Below, one piece after another: positions 45,943 to 54,537 of a stretch of 64,000 nucleotides of DNA (position 1 is the stretch's first letter; each line of letters opens with the position of its first letter). The notes beneath the pieces are model-generated. The model worked only from the letters and a program-made list of their open reading frames with translations. It did not search any database and was not told where the DNA came from. Origin of the DNA: Polyangiaceae bacterium (GTDB lineage Bacteria; Myxococcota_A; Polyangia; Polyangiales; Polyangiaceae); assembly GCA_025353725.1 (NCBI GenBank), contig JANXOF010000012.1, positions 248,001 through 312,000 on the forward strand, given 5' to 3'. Position numbers and translations under genes: made by a program.

Positions 45943-47223
45943 TCAGCGAAGCAGTAAGAAAGCCGTGCCCACGAGGAGGACGACCACGGCGATGACGATA
46001 CCGATGACGAGCCATACCGGCACGTAGGTACCTGGAATGTCGATCCGATCGTCATGCTCGTGCGGTCTCGGCGGAGCCTGCGGTGGCCAAGGTCCCGCTC
46101 CGCTGCGAAGAGCGTACGGGGCGCCCGCGGGAAAGCCTGAAGGCGGCCGATGGCTCGCGACCCTCATCGCGCCGTCGGTGTCGTCGGTGTCGTCGGAGTG
46201 TCCGAGCTGACCGCTCGAGAGTGGGACCGTGTCCGAAAACGACTCGTCGCCGAGCGTGTACTTTCGATATTTCAGCGGCTCAGGCTCGTCGTCTGCGAGT
46301 GGCTTGAGGCTTTCGCCGTCGAATTGCACAATAATCACGGTGATGTTGTCGTGACCACCGGCTTGGTTCGCCCGCTCGGTGAGCGACTTGCAAATGTCGA
46401 GCGGCTCGACAGAAGACTTCAGTAGCTCTCGGATCTCATCGTACTTCACCATGCCCGAGAGGCCATCAGAGCACAGGAGAAGAATATCGCCCCTTCGCAG
46501 CTCGGCGTAGGTGAGGTCGACCTGCACCGTGTCCGACGTCCCAAGCGCCTGGAGGATGATGTTGTTGTGCTCGAAGGTCTCGGCCTCTTCTTCGGTAAGC
46601 TGGCCTGCCTCGATGAGCTGATTGACGAGCGACTGGTCGCGCGTGACCTGAACGAGCTTTTCGCCACGGAGTATGTACCCGCGCGAATCACCGACCTGCG
46701 CGATAAACAAGACATCGTCGACGAGCGCCGCCGCCGTGACGGTCGTGCCCATCCCGCGTCTCGAACGGTCGGCTTTGGCTTCGTGGAAGATACGAAGACC
46801 TGCGGTTTCGACGGCGCGTACGAGCCGCCGCGCGAGGTCGTCGCGTTTAACAGCGCGCTCGTCCAGTCCGTCGACCAGACTTTCATAGAGAATATCGACG
46901 GCAAGTTGGCTCGCGACTTCTCCGGCTGCGGCGCCGCCCATCCCGTCGCAGACCGCGAAGACAGCACCTTGCGTGCCTATGCCGGTCGCCCGATTCGCCT
47001 CGAGCAGCCCGCGCGAACGCCGTGTGAGGTCGGCGACGAGGAAGTTGTCTTCGTTGTGCTCGCGAACTTGACCTACGTCCGTTCGCGCGAAAAGCTTTAC
47101 GCGCACGTCCGTCGCGTCGGCGGGCGAGTGGTTGTCAGGCGCCGCGGTGGAAGCCGACGGTTCGCAGGGCGTGCTCGACGTGATTGGAGGAACGGGCTGG
47201 GGTTTCGTCACGGGCAAGCTCAA
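45943..47223 (-). CDS. PP2C-type Ser/Thr phosphatase, membrane-anchored
   Basis: Removes phosphate from Ser/Thr, the probable opponent of the Hanks kinases. The catalytic domain (about residues 40-300) has the PP2C metal motifs: TDVGQVREHNEDNF, AVFAVCDGMGGAAAGEVAS, FIAQVGDSRGYILR, LLLCSDGLSGMV and GGHDNITVIIV. A Pro/His/Arg-rich linker follows, then a C-terminal transmembrane segment (VPVWLVIGIVIAVVVLLVGTAFLLL), so the enzyme faces the cytoplasm. Its start overlaps the stop of the double-FHA gene (ATGA), which links phosphatase and phospho-binding protein in one operon. Confidence 0.95.
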   Translation of the reverse strand: MSLPVTKPQPVPPITSSTPCEPSASTAAPDNHSPADATDVRVKLFARTDVGQVREHNEDNFLVADLTRRSRGLLEANRATGIGTQGAVFAVCDGMGGAAAGEVASQLAVDILYESLVDGLDERAVKRDDLARRLVRAVETAGLRIFHEAKADRSRRGMGTTVTAAALVDDVLFIAQVGDSRGYILRGEKLVQVTRDQSLVNQLIEAGQLTEEEAETFEHNNIILQALGTSDTVQVDLTYAELRRGDILLLCSDGLSGMVKYDEIRELLKSSVEPLDICKSLTERANQAGGHDNITVIIVQFDGESLKPLADDEPEPLKYRKYTLGDESFSDTVPLSSGQLGHSDDTDDTDGAMRVASHRPPSGFPAGAPYALRSGAGPWPPQAPPRPHEHDDRIDIPGTYVPVWLVIGIVIAVVVLLVGTAFLLLR

Positions 47224-48557
47224 CTCGCGTTTCCGAGAAGTTCACGCGAATCAAAGTCTACCCTGAAGAGTTGCTGCCCAACGCGAAACTGATCCTGATG
47301 CGCCAGTTCAGTGTCACGCCGGATACGCAGAAATGTGCCGTTCGACGACGCCAGGTCCACGAGCTCGAACGCGCACTCTGGCGCCGCTGACGAAGGTAAC
47401 CGGCCGGCACCCGCCCCCAGGACGCGAATGGCGGCATGCCGGCGCGACAGGAACGGATCCTCAGTGAACACCACATCTCCCGATTCTCGGCCGAGCACAG
47501 TCTCCACCTTCCGAACGTAGTAAACGTCGCGGGTCACTCCCTCGACGGTCCGTTGTGAAAGGCGAGCGTACCTTGGAGATGCCGGGGAGCCAAACAAGAG
47601 GGTTCCGTGCTCCGTAGCCGGACCGAAACCGACGTCACCGCTTTTGACGCTTTCGAACCTCAAGACCTGTTGCCCGACAAGTATCAGATCTTGGTCGTTC
47701 AAAGGAACGGCGACCTCTTCGGGACCGTTTTGGACGTTGGCGGGCAGATCCGCCCGAGGACTCTTGGAGTCCTTGTCACGAGACGCCGCGATGCGAAGAT
47801 ACACGCCATTCGTGCTCGCCAAGTCCCTGAGGATCAGCTTGCTTCCAGCCCACACCACGCGTACGTGCCGCGGCGACAGGTAGGGGTCTTCTCCGACTTT
47901 GATGTCCCCTTCGCAGCGCCCAATATCGAGCGTATCGGCGAGCCGATAGCTCGGACCATCGGCGCCGCTTTTGGCAATCACAACTAACCGCGCGGGGGTT
48001 CGAACGTGCGTGTGCCTCGAGGGCGGAGGCGGGGGGCCCGCCGAGGGTCGCACGACGCTTGCGGGAGGCGCCGGAACGGGCAGCAGGGGCGGGCGTGTGG
48101 TCGGCGCGCGGGCCAACCCCTCGACAAGCGCCAAAGGCCCGCCGCAGAACTTGCAAAAATGCGCGCGACCCTCCACCACCCCGCTGCACCGGCCGCACGT
48201 GCGGATCGCTTCGATAGGGTCATGCAACGCGCGAACGACATCGATGACGCGCGACGGTGCTACGGCGGCCGCATTCGGCGCGCTTGACAGTTCGAGGGGC
48301 AGGGCCGGCGGGGCGTGAGGGGCGACCGCGAGAACCAACGTGCTCCCACACGACGTGCAGTAGCGAAGGTTCGCGCCGTTCGGGGTCGCGCAGACACGGC
48401 AGGCGGCCTCGGCGGTTGGTGCGCTCTTGTCAAGTCGTACAGCTGGTGGGAGCGCCGGCATCGGCTTTGGTGCGACAGGCGGCGGTAACTTTTGGCCGCA
48501 CTCGTCGCAGAACGTCAGGTGCGACGAGTTTTCACGCCCGCACGTCGCGCAGTTCAT
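47220..48557 (-). CDS. Zinc-ribbon protein with two FHA domains
   Basis: A 445-residue cytoplasmic phosphothreonine-binding protein. The N-terminus holds three zinc-ribbon modules (CATC/CDEC, CRVC/CTSC, CGRC/CKFC) joined by Pro-rich linkers. Two FHA domains follow: the first around LDIGRCEGDIKVGEDPYLSPRHVRV..DLASTNGVYL, the second around VLGRESGDVVFTEDPFLSRRHAAI..DLASSNGTFL. Both keep the GR, SxRH and SNG-type residues needed to bind phosphothreonine. It overlaps the PP2C gene by ATGA. It probably reads kinase output and positions the phosphatase or another partner; the ribbons may add protein or nucleic acid contacts. Confidence 0.92.
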   Translation of the reverse strand: MNCATCGRENSSHLTFCDECGQKLPPPVAPKPMPALPPAVRLDKSAPTAEAACRVCATPNGANLRYCTSCGSTLVLAVAPHAPPALPLELSSAPNAAAVAPSRVIDVVRALHDPIEAIRTCGRCSGVVEGRAHFCKFCGGPLALVEGLARAPTTRPPLLPVPAPPASVVRPSAGPPPPPSRHTHVRTPARLVVIAKSGADGPSYRLADTLDIGRCEGDIKVGEDPYLSPRHVRVVWAGSKLILRDLASTNGVYLRIAASRDKDSKSPRADLPANVQNGPEEVAVPLNDQDLILVGQQVLRFESVKSGDVGFGPATEHGTLLFGSPASPRYARLSQRTVEGVTRDVYYVRKVETVLGRESGDVVFTEDPFLSRRHAAIRVLGAGAGRLPSSAAPECAFELVDLASSNGTFLRIRRDTELAHQDQFRVGQQLFRVDFDSRELLGNAS

Positions 48558-48708
48558 AACCTAGCAGGATGGGACACTACGCACGCGTCATCGTCAAGGG
48601 GGGAAAAGAGGCCCTCGCCGCGTCTGCGCAGGCCAAAAGCGATTCGCTCGCTCGGCGATTACGACGACCCCTCGCGCACCGGACGCGCGCAAAAACGTCG
48701 CAGAAAGG

Positions 48709-49599
48709 TCATCGGGGGGGCGGCGCGGCACCTTCGGCGGTGACGGGCTCTCTTTGTTCAAGGGTGAATTCGAGACCAAAGAGTTGAGTGATTCCGGCTT
48801 CTCGCGGGGCACCTGTCGTGTCGCGAAACGTCTGGAAGTAGACAAGTCGATAGGCCAGTGCGACGCCTACGACTGTGCGGCGAGTCATCTGCGTTTCGAG
48901 GCCAAAACCCGCTGCAAGCGTCGGTCCCCAGGTGTCTACGCCCCACTCGTTTCCGTACGCGGCTACGCCGAGGCCAAGCGTCACGTAGGGGTCAGTCATA
49001 CGGCCTGAGACGAAGTAGTACCGCGCCTCTGCACGGCCTTGTTGCAGGATGGCAAGGCGGTAAAGCTTGTTTGAGTCTTGCTTCGAGAGCTCGTACGCCC
49101 CACCAAGATAGAGCGGGCCGGCTCCTCTTAACCCCACGCGGGCGGCCAAGCCTCCGCCCGGACCGAGGATGCACGGCAGTCCTACATTGGAACAAATGGG
49201 GCCTGCCGCGGTGACGACTTCTGCGGCAAGCGCCACGCCGTACTGGACGTACACGACGTGGGTGGGAGGGGGCGGGGCGGTTTGAAGGTCGACGCCACTG
49301 CGTCGTGGGCTGCCTTGGTCCGTGAGTGGGGTTTCGGTGGTCGGAGGTCCAACCGCTTGCCCTTTATCGGGGACCCTTGGCCTTGGCGTCGAGGCTGCCG
49401 CGGCGGGCGCGTCACGCTCGACCCCCCCCTCGATGGGAACGCGGACCGGAGGGGTCGCTTGGGCCTGCGCTGGTGAACTCGCCAAGTAGACGGCGAGCGC
49501 GGTCCACGACGCGCGTCTCGCTCGCTGTCGCGACCTTTGAGGTGCGTTTTGCGCCGCTTGTTCGCTCGGCGAACCGCTCGAAGAAGCTGCTTCATGCAT
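48709..49599 (-). CDS. Probable outer-membrane beta-barrel protein
   Basis: A 296-residue protein starting about ATG 49599 (MHEAASSSG). A basic stretch and ASWTALAVYLASSPAQAQA form a signal peptide with cleavage near AQA. A Pro/Arg-rich linker (about 55-100) precedes a beta-rich domain with alternating strands: VVYVQYGVALAAEVVTAAGP, LYLGGAYELSK, RAEARYYFVSGRMTDPYVTLGLGVAAYG, TVVGVALAYRLVYFQTF and FGLEFTLEQ. This is typical of eight-stranded OmpW/OmpA-like barrels. The frame stays open far upstream to 50559, but that part is antisense to other genes. Function unknown. Confidence 0.75.
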   Translation of the reverse strand: MHEAASSSGSPSEQAAQNAPQRSRQRARRASWTALAVYLASSPAQAQATPPVRVPIEGGVERDAPAAAASTPRPRVPDKGQAVGPPTTETPLTDQGSPRRSGVDLQTAPPPPTHVVYVQYGVALAAEVVTAAGPICSNVGLPCILGPGGGLAARVGLRGAGPLYLGGAYELSKQDSNKLYRLAILQQGRAEARYYFVSGRMTDPYVTLGLGVAAYGNEWGVDTWGPTLAAGFGLETQMTRRTVVGVALAYRLVYFQTFRDTTGAPREAGITQLFGLEFTLEQREPVTAEGAAPPPR

Positions 49600-49701
49600 C
49601 GCGCCTAACGAATCACACAATGCCGCCGTTGACACGGGATGATGGCTTTGCGTATTCGTGGGCGCAGATTTCAAGTCCTGGGCAGGTGTCGGAGAAGACG
49701 G

Positions 49702-50103
49702 ATGGAGATCGTTCTCGGAAAAAGTGCAGTTCGGCAGATTCGCCTCTCGGCGCAAGACGCGATTGAGGAGGGCGACACGGAGACGTTGCGGGAGGACATT
49801 CTCGAAGCGTTTACGGAAGAACAGGTCGAGGAAGTGGAGCGGCGCCTCGACAACGGCGACTTCTACGAGTTCCTTACAGAGATGCTCGACGAGTGGTCTG
49901 GCGACGACGTGGACGAGCTCTTCGAGCTCCTCGACGCGCAGCTCGGCGACATCGGTGTCGATGTAAAGTTTGAGCGGAAGGCGGTCGCGGCCGCCGACGA
50001 CGCCGAGGAGGAGGTCGAAGACGAGCTCGATGAGCTCGACGACGAAGATGAAGACGACGACGACGATACGGAGGAAACTGAAGAGGTCGACGAGGAACCG
50101 TGA
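49702..50103 (+). CDS. Small acidic-tailed protein, unknown function
   Basis: A 133-residue protein starting at ATG 49702 with a GGAGAAG ribosome site. Residues 1-85 are mainly helical (VRQIRLSAQDAIEEGDTETLREDILEAFTEEQVEEVERRL), with the pattern FLTEMLDEWSGDDVDELFELLD. The C-terminal 45 residues are almost entirely Asp and Glu, an extreme acidic tail. Such tails mimic DNA or bind basic proteins; here that is an inference. No family is recognised. It is divergent from the barrel-protein gene (102 bases between starts) and converges with the TPR lipoprotein gene. Confidence 0.75.
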   Translation: MEIVLGKSAVRQIRLSAQDAIEEGDTETLREDILEAFTEEQVEEVERRLDNGDFYEFLTEMLDEWSGDDVDELFELLDAQLGDIGVDVKFERKAVAAADDAEEEVEDELDELDDEDEDDDDDTEETEEVDEEP

Positions 50104-50107
50104 CGTC

Positions 50108-51220
50108 CTAGGGCTCTGACGAGACCACGTCACGCGAGAGATAGGCGCGACACTTCGTTGGGGCCTTGCTGTGGGGCGGTCGTAAGACGGCCGGGCAGCG
50201 ATCGGCGAGACATGGGACGTAGCGCGAGTCTGGGAAGTCGTGAGCGAGCGTCGCGAGGCGCGCGCACGCTGTGGTTGCCTCCGCCTCCTCGAACCAGAGC
50301 TTGGCCTCTTGCCAGAGCGCATCGTCCCGCGACGTCGACGTCGTAAATTGGCTCGACAAGCGCTGGAGAGCGGCTTTCGCGCGCCACCTATCGTGAAGTG
50401 TTCGCTCGTAAATTTGAGCGATTCGGAGAATCGCCTGAAGATAGCGGGGCCGCTCGTAACTTCCGAGGAACGAGGACACTTCGCGTTGAGCGAGGAGGCG
50501 CTCGAGGAGCGAAACGGCCTCCACTGGACGGCCGAGCGTTTCTTCGAGGCCCGCCGCACGAAACAGCGCGTCGTCGTTGAACGCGCCGAAGGGGTAGGGC
50601 CATTGGCTCGCGACGGCGAGGTAAGCTGTGCGCGCGGCGGGGGCGTCGTTCAGCGCGTCAAGGCGCCGTGCGCGCTCGTAGGCGACGCGCTCCTCGAGCT
50701 CGCTACCTCGCACCTGCGGCCTCAGAGCGTCGAGGCGCGCGAGCGCGACGGCTTCTCCGAGCGTGTCGTCGTGTCGCAAAAGGTGGCCAAGAGCCACGCC
50801 CGCCACACCGCTGCTGGGAAACCGAACGACCACGCCTTCAAGTTCGTGGAGGCCCGACGTCTCGTCGTTCAGCCTCGCGAGCTCGGCCGCTTTGAACGCG
50901 GCCTGCGCTGCGTAGGCGGACGTCGGTTTTTCGGAGGCGATGGCTCGGAGTTCAAGAGCGGCGTGCGCAACGTCGCCTGACCTAGCCCGGGCAAGCGCGG
51001 CCTCGTAGCGGGCGAAAACGGTGTCTCTTGGAACCTGGGCGCTTGTGGCGGCACGTTGAAAGTGATCCGCGGCCTCGCCAAACTGTCCATTGTGGTAGCT
51101 ACGACGCGCATTCGCCATCGCGCTTCGAAAGGGTTCGCCGCGGTTTGGCGCTCCGCATCCGGAAAGGAGCGTCATGAGCGTGAGCATCCCATTCAGCGAC
51201 TTCGCGAGGGTTGGCTTCAC
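50108..51220 (-). CDS. TPR lipoprotein
   Basis: A 370-residue lipoprotein (LTLMTLLSGCGAP, C22). The rest is a helical repeat protein of the TPR/Sel-like kind: RRSYHNGQFGEAADHFQRAA, ARYEAALARARSGDVAHAALEL, AAQAAFKAAELARLNDE, RLDALNDAPAARTAYLAVAS, YLQAILRIAQIYERTLHDRW. It resembles YbgF/BamD-type periplasmic TPR proteins that hold together envelope complexes. The C-terminus ends with a Cys-containing stretch (VPCLADRCP). Its start overlaps the stop of the threonine aldolase gene (ATGA), so the two are cotranscribed despite unrelated roles. Confidence 0.82.
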   Translation of the reverse strand: MKPTLAKSLNGMLTLMTLLSGCGAPNRGEPFRSAMANARRSYHNGQFGEAADHFQRAATSAQVPRDTVFARYEAALARARSGDVAHAALELRAIASEKPTSAYAAQAAFKAAELARLNDETSGLHELEGVVVRFPSSGVAGVALGHLLRHDDTLGEAVALARLDALRPQVRGSELEERVAYERARRLDALNDAPAARTAYLAVASQWPYPFGAFNDDALFRAAGLEETLGRPVEAVSLLERLLAQREVSSFLGSYERPRYLQAILRIAQIYERTLHDRWRAKAALQRLSSQFTTSTSRDDALWQEAKLWFEEAEATTACARLATLAHDFPDSRYVPCLADRCPAVLRPPHSKAPTKCRAYLSRDVVSSEP

Positions 51221-52257
51221 GCTTGAGCGGACCTCGCGGTAGCTAGGGCTTGTTCAAGTATCACCGCGGCGCGGTCGACGTCGGTGCGTGTCGCATCGCG
51301 ATGGGTCACGATGCGTAGGCGTTGCGGACCCGACGCGTTGATCAAGAGGCCCAGTTCTTTTGCGGCTCGCACGACCATCGCGCTCGTAAGCGGTGATTCG
51401 AGGTCGACATTCACGATGTTCGTCTCGACGCCGGCGAGGTCGACGCGGGCGCCGTGGAGCTGCGAGGCACAGAGCGCGAATCGTTTGGCAGACTCGTGAT
51501 CTTCGCGAAGGTGCTCCCGATGGTTGTGTAGTGCATGCAACGCGGCGGCGGCGAGAATGCCGGATTGGCGCATCCCACCTCCCCACATTTTGCGGAGGCG
51601 CCTCGCTCGGTCGCGCAACGCGCGAGGCATACAAAGTGCGCTTCCGACGGGAGCTCCTAAGCCTTTCGAGAAGCAGACGCTCGCGGTATCGAAAGGCGCA
51701 GCGAGGTCCTTTATCGATAGCCCCGTCGCCGCAGACGCGTTCCAAAGGCGTGCCCCATCGAGGTGAACGTTGAGCCCGCGCGCGTGTGCTCGCTCGGCAA
51801 TCGCCACGGCGTCGCTCTGGGGAAACACGCGACCTCCCGATCGATTGTGAGTGTTTTCGACGCACACGAGGCTCGTGCGCGGCGACCAGTAGTCGGCGCC
51901 TTGGATCCGCGCCTCCATCGCTGCGGCATTGAAAAGCCCGCCCGAACCGGCGACGGCGAATTGTACGCCGGACAGCGCAGGTGAGGCTCCGCTCTCGTAG
52001 ACCACCACGTGCGCGTCTTCACCCACGATCACTTCGTCGCCGGGGCGCGTCTGCAGCGCGATGGCAAGCTGGTTGCCCATCGTTCCCGAGGTTACGAAAA
52101 GAGCGGATTCCTTGCCCGTGAGCGCGGCTATTTCTTCCTCGAGCGCGCGGACGGTCGGGTCTTCGCCAAAAACGTCGTCGCCGACCTCTGCGTCTGCCAT
52201 CGCTGCGCGCATGGCGGGGGAAGGGCGCGTGACCGTGTCACTTCGTAAGTCGATCAT
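51217..52257 (-). CDS. ltaE: Low-specificity L-threonine aldolase
   Basis: PLP enzyme cleaving L-threonine or allo-threonine to glycine and acetaldehyde. The 346-residue protein has the family signature from its first residues (MIDLRSDTVTRPSPAMRAAM), VGDDVFGEDPTV, ESALFVTSGTMGNQLAI, HLDGARLWNA and the PLP lysine in VCFSKGLGAPVGS (about residue 196). ATG 52257 is chosen because it begins the family N-terminus; an in-frame start at 52311 adds nothing conserved. Its end overlaps the TPR lipoprotein start (ATGA). A GntR-type regulator is divergent from it. Confidence 0.95.
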   Translation of the reverse strand: MIDLRSDTVTRPSPAMRAAMADAEVGDDVFGEDPTVRALEEEIAALTGKESALFVTSGTMGNQLAIALQTRPGDEVIVGEDAHVVVYESGASPALSGVQFAVAGSGGLFNAAAMEARIQGADYWSPRTSLVCVENTHNRSGGRVFPQSDAVAIAERAHARGLNVHLDGARLWNASAATGLSIKDLAAPFDTASVCFSKGLGAPVGSALCMPRALRDRARRLRKMWGGGMRQSGILAAAALHALHNHREHLREDHESAKRFALCASQLHGARVDLAGVETNIVNVDLESPLTSAMVVRAAKELGLLINASGPQRLRIVTHRDATRTDVDRAAVILEQALATARSAQA

Positions 52258-52414
52258 CGAGAGACTCCAAATCAAGCGTCTAAGCGAGGGTACAACAGCG
52301 CCGTGATGCACGAAATGGCTGGTTGCGTGGCACGAAGGCCGAACCCGATTCGCTGCGAACTAGGTTGTGCACTCGGGCGACCGCTGGTAAGTGGTTCAAC
52401 CACTCCACGTTCTC

Positions 52415-53233
52415 ATGAAGAAGCCAGTCAATCGTCCACACACAGCTCTGACTGGACGCGTGCCGAGTGTGCCGAGTGTGCCGAGTGTGCCGAGTGAGGC
52501 GGCCGAGACGCTCGCCGTCCTTGGACCTGTGGCGCGCCTCAGTGTTGTCGACGCCGTGACCGACCGGTTGCGCATTGAAATTCTCGCCGGTCGTCTTCGT
52601 GCGGGGTCGCGTCTTCCGTCGGAGAGAGAGCTCTCCGTTGCGCTCGGCGTGAATCGCCTCACGCTACGCGCCGCATTGGCTCGCCTCGAAGCGATGGGTC
52701 TCGTGACGACACGGCACGGGTCGGGCACGGAGGTCGCTGCGTGGCGCGAGCGAGCGGGGCTCGAAACACTCGGCTTGGTCATTGGAGCGCTGAGCCCAGA
52801 AGAGCCCGCGTGGATCGAACTGCTGACGTCGCTCCTCGAGGTGCGCCGCGTGTTAGCAACCGAGGCCGTCGCGCTCGCGTGCGAAAGGCACACGATAGAA
52901 GACATCAACGCGATGCAAGCTATCGCGGACGAGCAAACGACGCGGCTTGACGACCCTCAAGCCTATGCGCGAGGTGATCTCGACTTTCAGCGAGTCTTGG
53001 TGCGCGCGGCGCGCAACATTGGGCTCGAGCTAATTCTCAACTCGTTCGCCCGCTATCCGGAAGAACAGCCGGAGCTTGTCGCGAAGCTCTACGACAAGCG
53101 CGAGGAGTCGCTACCGTTTTACGGTGCGCTCATAGCGCTCGTCCAGGCGGGCGACCCCGAATCTGCGCGGACGACCCTTCGCGCCGCTTTCAACGCGATG
53201 GACGCAGAGTGGATTCGTCGACACGCGCCATGA
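52415..53233 (+). CDS. GntR/FadR-family transcriptional regulator
   Basis: A DNA-binding regulator of the FCD branch, about 272 residues. The winged helix (VVDAVTDRLRIEILAGRLRAGSRLPSERELSVALGVNRLTLRAALARLEAMGLV) is textbook GntR, and the following helical FCD-type domain (LLEVRRVLATEAVALACERHT, DLDFQRVLVRAARNIGLELIL) binds a small acid or fatty acyl ligand in relatives. It may control the divergent threonine aldolase operon. Start: ATG 52415 or GTG 52391; neither has a good ribosome site. A 9-base repeat encoding VPS lies between start and helix-turn-helix. Confidence 0.93.
   Translation: MKKPVNRPHTALTGRVPSVPSVPSVPSEAAETLAVLGPVARLSVVDAVTDRLRIEILAGRLRAGSRLPSERELSVALGVNRLTLRAALARLEAMGLVTTRHGSGTEVAAWRERAGLETLGLVIGALSPEEPAWIELLTSLLEVRRVLATEAVALACERHTIEDINAMQAIADEQTTRLDDPQAYARGDLDFQRVLVRAARNIGLELILNSFARYPEEQPELVAKLYDKREESLPFYGALIALVQAGDPESARTTLRAAFNAMDAEWIRRHAP
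52460..52495 (+). repeat. Four 9-base in-frame repeats
   Basis: GTGCCGAGT four times without change, encoding (VPS)4 ahead of the DNA-binding domain of the GntR regulator. Copy-number change would lengthen or shorten the tail without shifting the frame. Confidence 0.93.
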
Positions 53234-53398
53234 GTTTTAGCGGGCGGAGTGCGACGCGCAAGCCAGCTCCGCGAGCGTGCACTAGTCGACGCGACTTGGT
53301 TCGCCCATCGCGAGCAAGAATCGTGCTGTAAGGTCTGGAACGCAGGAAGCCTCTTGACGAAGCGCTCTCCGCGGCCTAATCAACACGAGTCAGATACC

Positions 53399-53470
53399 GC
53401 CGCGATAGCTCAGCGGTAGAGCAGTGCTTTCGTAAAGCACAGGTCGTCGGTTCAAGCCCGACTCGCGGCT
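53399..53470 (+). tRNA. tRNA-Thr (CGU anticodon)
   Basis: Full cloverleaf by hand folding: acceptor GCCGCGA/TCGCGGC, D stem GCTC/GAGC, anticodon stem GTGCT/AGCAC with loop TTCGTAA (anticodon CGT, reading ACG), T stem GTCGG/CCGAC with loop TTCAAGC, and discriminator T. The CCA end is not encoded. It stands alone between a regulator and a convergent hypothetical gene. Confidence 0.97.
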
Positions 53471-53515
53471 CAAATTTACCTGGGTCTTCAAGGGAAGTCG
53501 TCGTGCCTTTCACCG

Positions 53516-53552
53516 CTCGGCATCACTCTCTGCCAACTCGGCATCACTCTCT
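53516..53552. repeat. 16-base direct repeat, period 21
   Basis: CTCGGCATCACTCTCT at 53516-53531 and again at 53537-53552, just after the tRNA gene and outside any recognised gene. Confidence 0.85.
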
Positions 53553-53657
53553 CTCAGCGAGGGCCGGCGGCCGAATGGCGCGAAAGGGAATTGCGTGAAG
53601 TTTGCCATAACCGGCGGGGCTGCGCGCACCGAAACGCGCTCGCACGGTGGCTAACGC

Positions 53658-54518
53658 CTAACGAGAGAGCGCTTGGGCGCTTGGCGCCGAGCTCTGCGTC
53701 GCACAACAAAGGTTGAACTTGCTTCTGCTTCCGCAGATGCACGGGTCGTTGCCACTCGTTTTTTTCGGTGGCGTTTTGGCGACGAGCAGAGGGTCAGCAT
53801 GCGCGCGCGCGCGTCGTTTTGCTCCCCGCGCGGAGGCTTCGTCGATTTGCCGGATGACGTCGGCCATGGTGTTGCCCGAATCGAACCACACGCGTGCTCG
53901 TTCCTGAATGGCGGAGGCTCGTGTCGCGTAGCGCGCGGGGTGGTGCTGTCTATCGATGTGAGCCACGGAGCGATATCCGGCAATGCCCGGAACGAGCGCG
54001 TTGCCCCCCACAAAACAATAGGTTCCGACCTCGCGCGCGGTTCGGAGGTCCCAGTCGAGACCGAACATCGTTTGGCCGACAAGCCCGACGCCAAGCCACG
54101 CGCGTGCTTCGGCGAAGTTGAAAGGGTCGAGAAACGTCTCTTCGTCTTTCTCGGGAACCTCTTTCGGAACCGCGTACGGGAGGCCGAAGAGCACACCGTA
54201 GTTAGCCTCGTTCACGTCGCCGCATACGGCGTGGATACACTCGTGCAGGAGGCTCCCTAAGAGGCGACGGTAAATGCATTCGCCGAAGCGAACCGCCACA
54301 CCTCGATAGGTAGCGTCGTTTCTTTGCTGCGCCTCACGCCACAAGACGTCCCCGTGAATCTCGTAAGTAGGGAGGTAGCCCCAGCCTCGAAGTGCGTCGT
54401 CGAGTCGGTAGATGGCACGAATGCCCGCCACGCGCTCATCGAGTGTGAGTGTCGCGTGGCAATCACACGGACATCGACGGGCACTCGCGAGCGCTGCGAC
54501 GACTTCGAGCATCGGCAC
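53658..54518 (-). CDS. HExxH protein with C-terminal SEC-C motif
   Basis: A 286-residue cytoplasmic protein. Residues 1-120 lead to GSLLHECIHAVCGDVNE, an HExxH zinc-peptidase-like motif. The middle has FVGGNALVPGIAGYRSVAH and ends with a basic stretch. The C-terminus holds NDPCICGSRSKFNLCC, a SEC-C type zinc motif as in SecA, which in other proteins tethers them to ribosomes or partners. The N-terminal Cys-rich piece (CPCDCH) may bind another metal. I do not recognise the family as a whole. Whether the HExxH is catalytic is not known; no third ligand is obvious. Confidence 0.76.
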   Translation of the reverse strand: MPMLEVVAALASARRCPCDCHATLTLDERVAGIRAIYRLDDALRGWGYLPTYEIHGDVLWREAQQRNDATYRGVAVRFGECIYRRLLGSLLHECIHAVCGDVNEANYGVLFGLPYAVPKEVPEKDEETFLDPFNFAEARAWLGVGLVGQTMFGLDWDLRTAREVGTYCFVGGNALVPGIAGYRSVAHIDRQHHPARYATRASAIQERARVWFDSGNTMADVIRQIDEASARGAKRRARAHADPLLVAKTPPKKTSGNDPCICGSRSKFNLCCATQSSAPSAQALSR

Positions 54519-54537
54519 CGAGAAGTATAGCTCACCG

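Noticed and set aside
48569-48787. Plus-strand open frame of 72 codons (GHYARVIVKGGKEAL)
   Set aside because: The beginning looks protein-like, but it overlaps the barrel-protein gene on the other strand and becomes Arg-rich; not enough support.
49600-50559. In-frame upstream extension of the barrel-protein gene (to 616 codons)
   Set aside because: The extension is antisense to the acidic-tail gene and part of the TPR lipoprotein gene, and would place the signal peptide in the middle of the protein.
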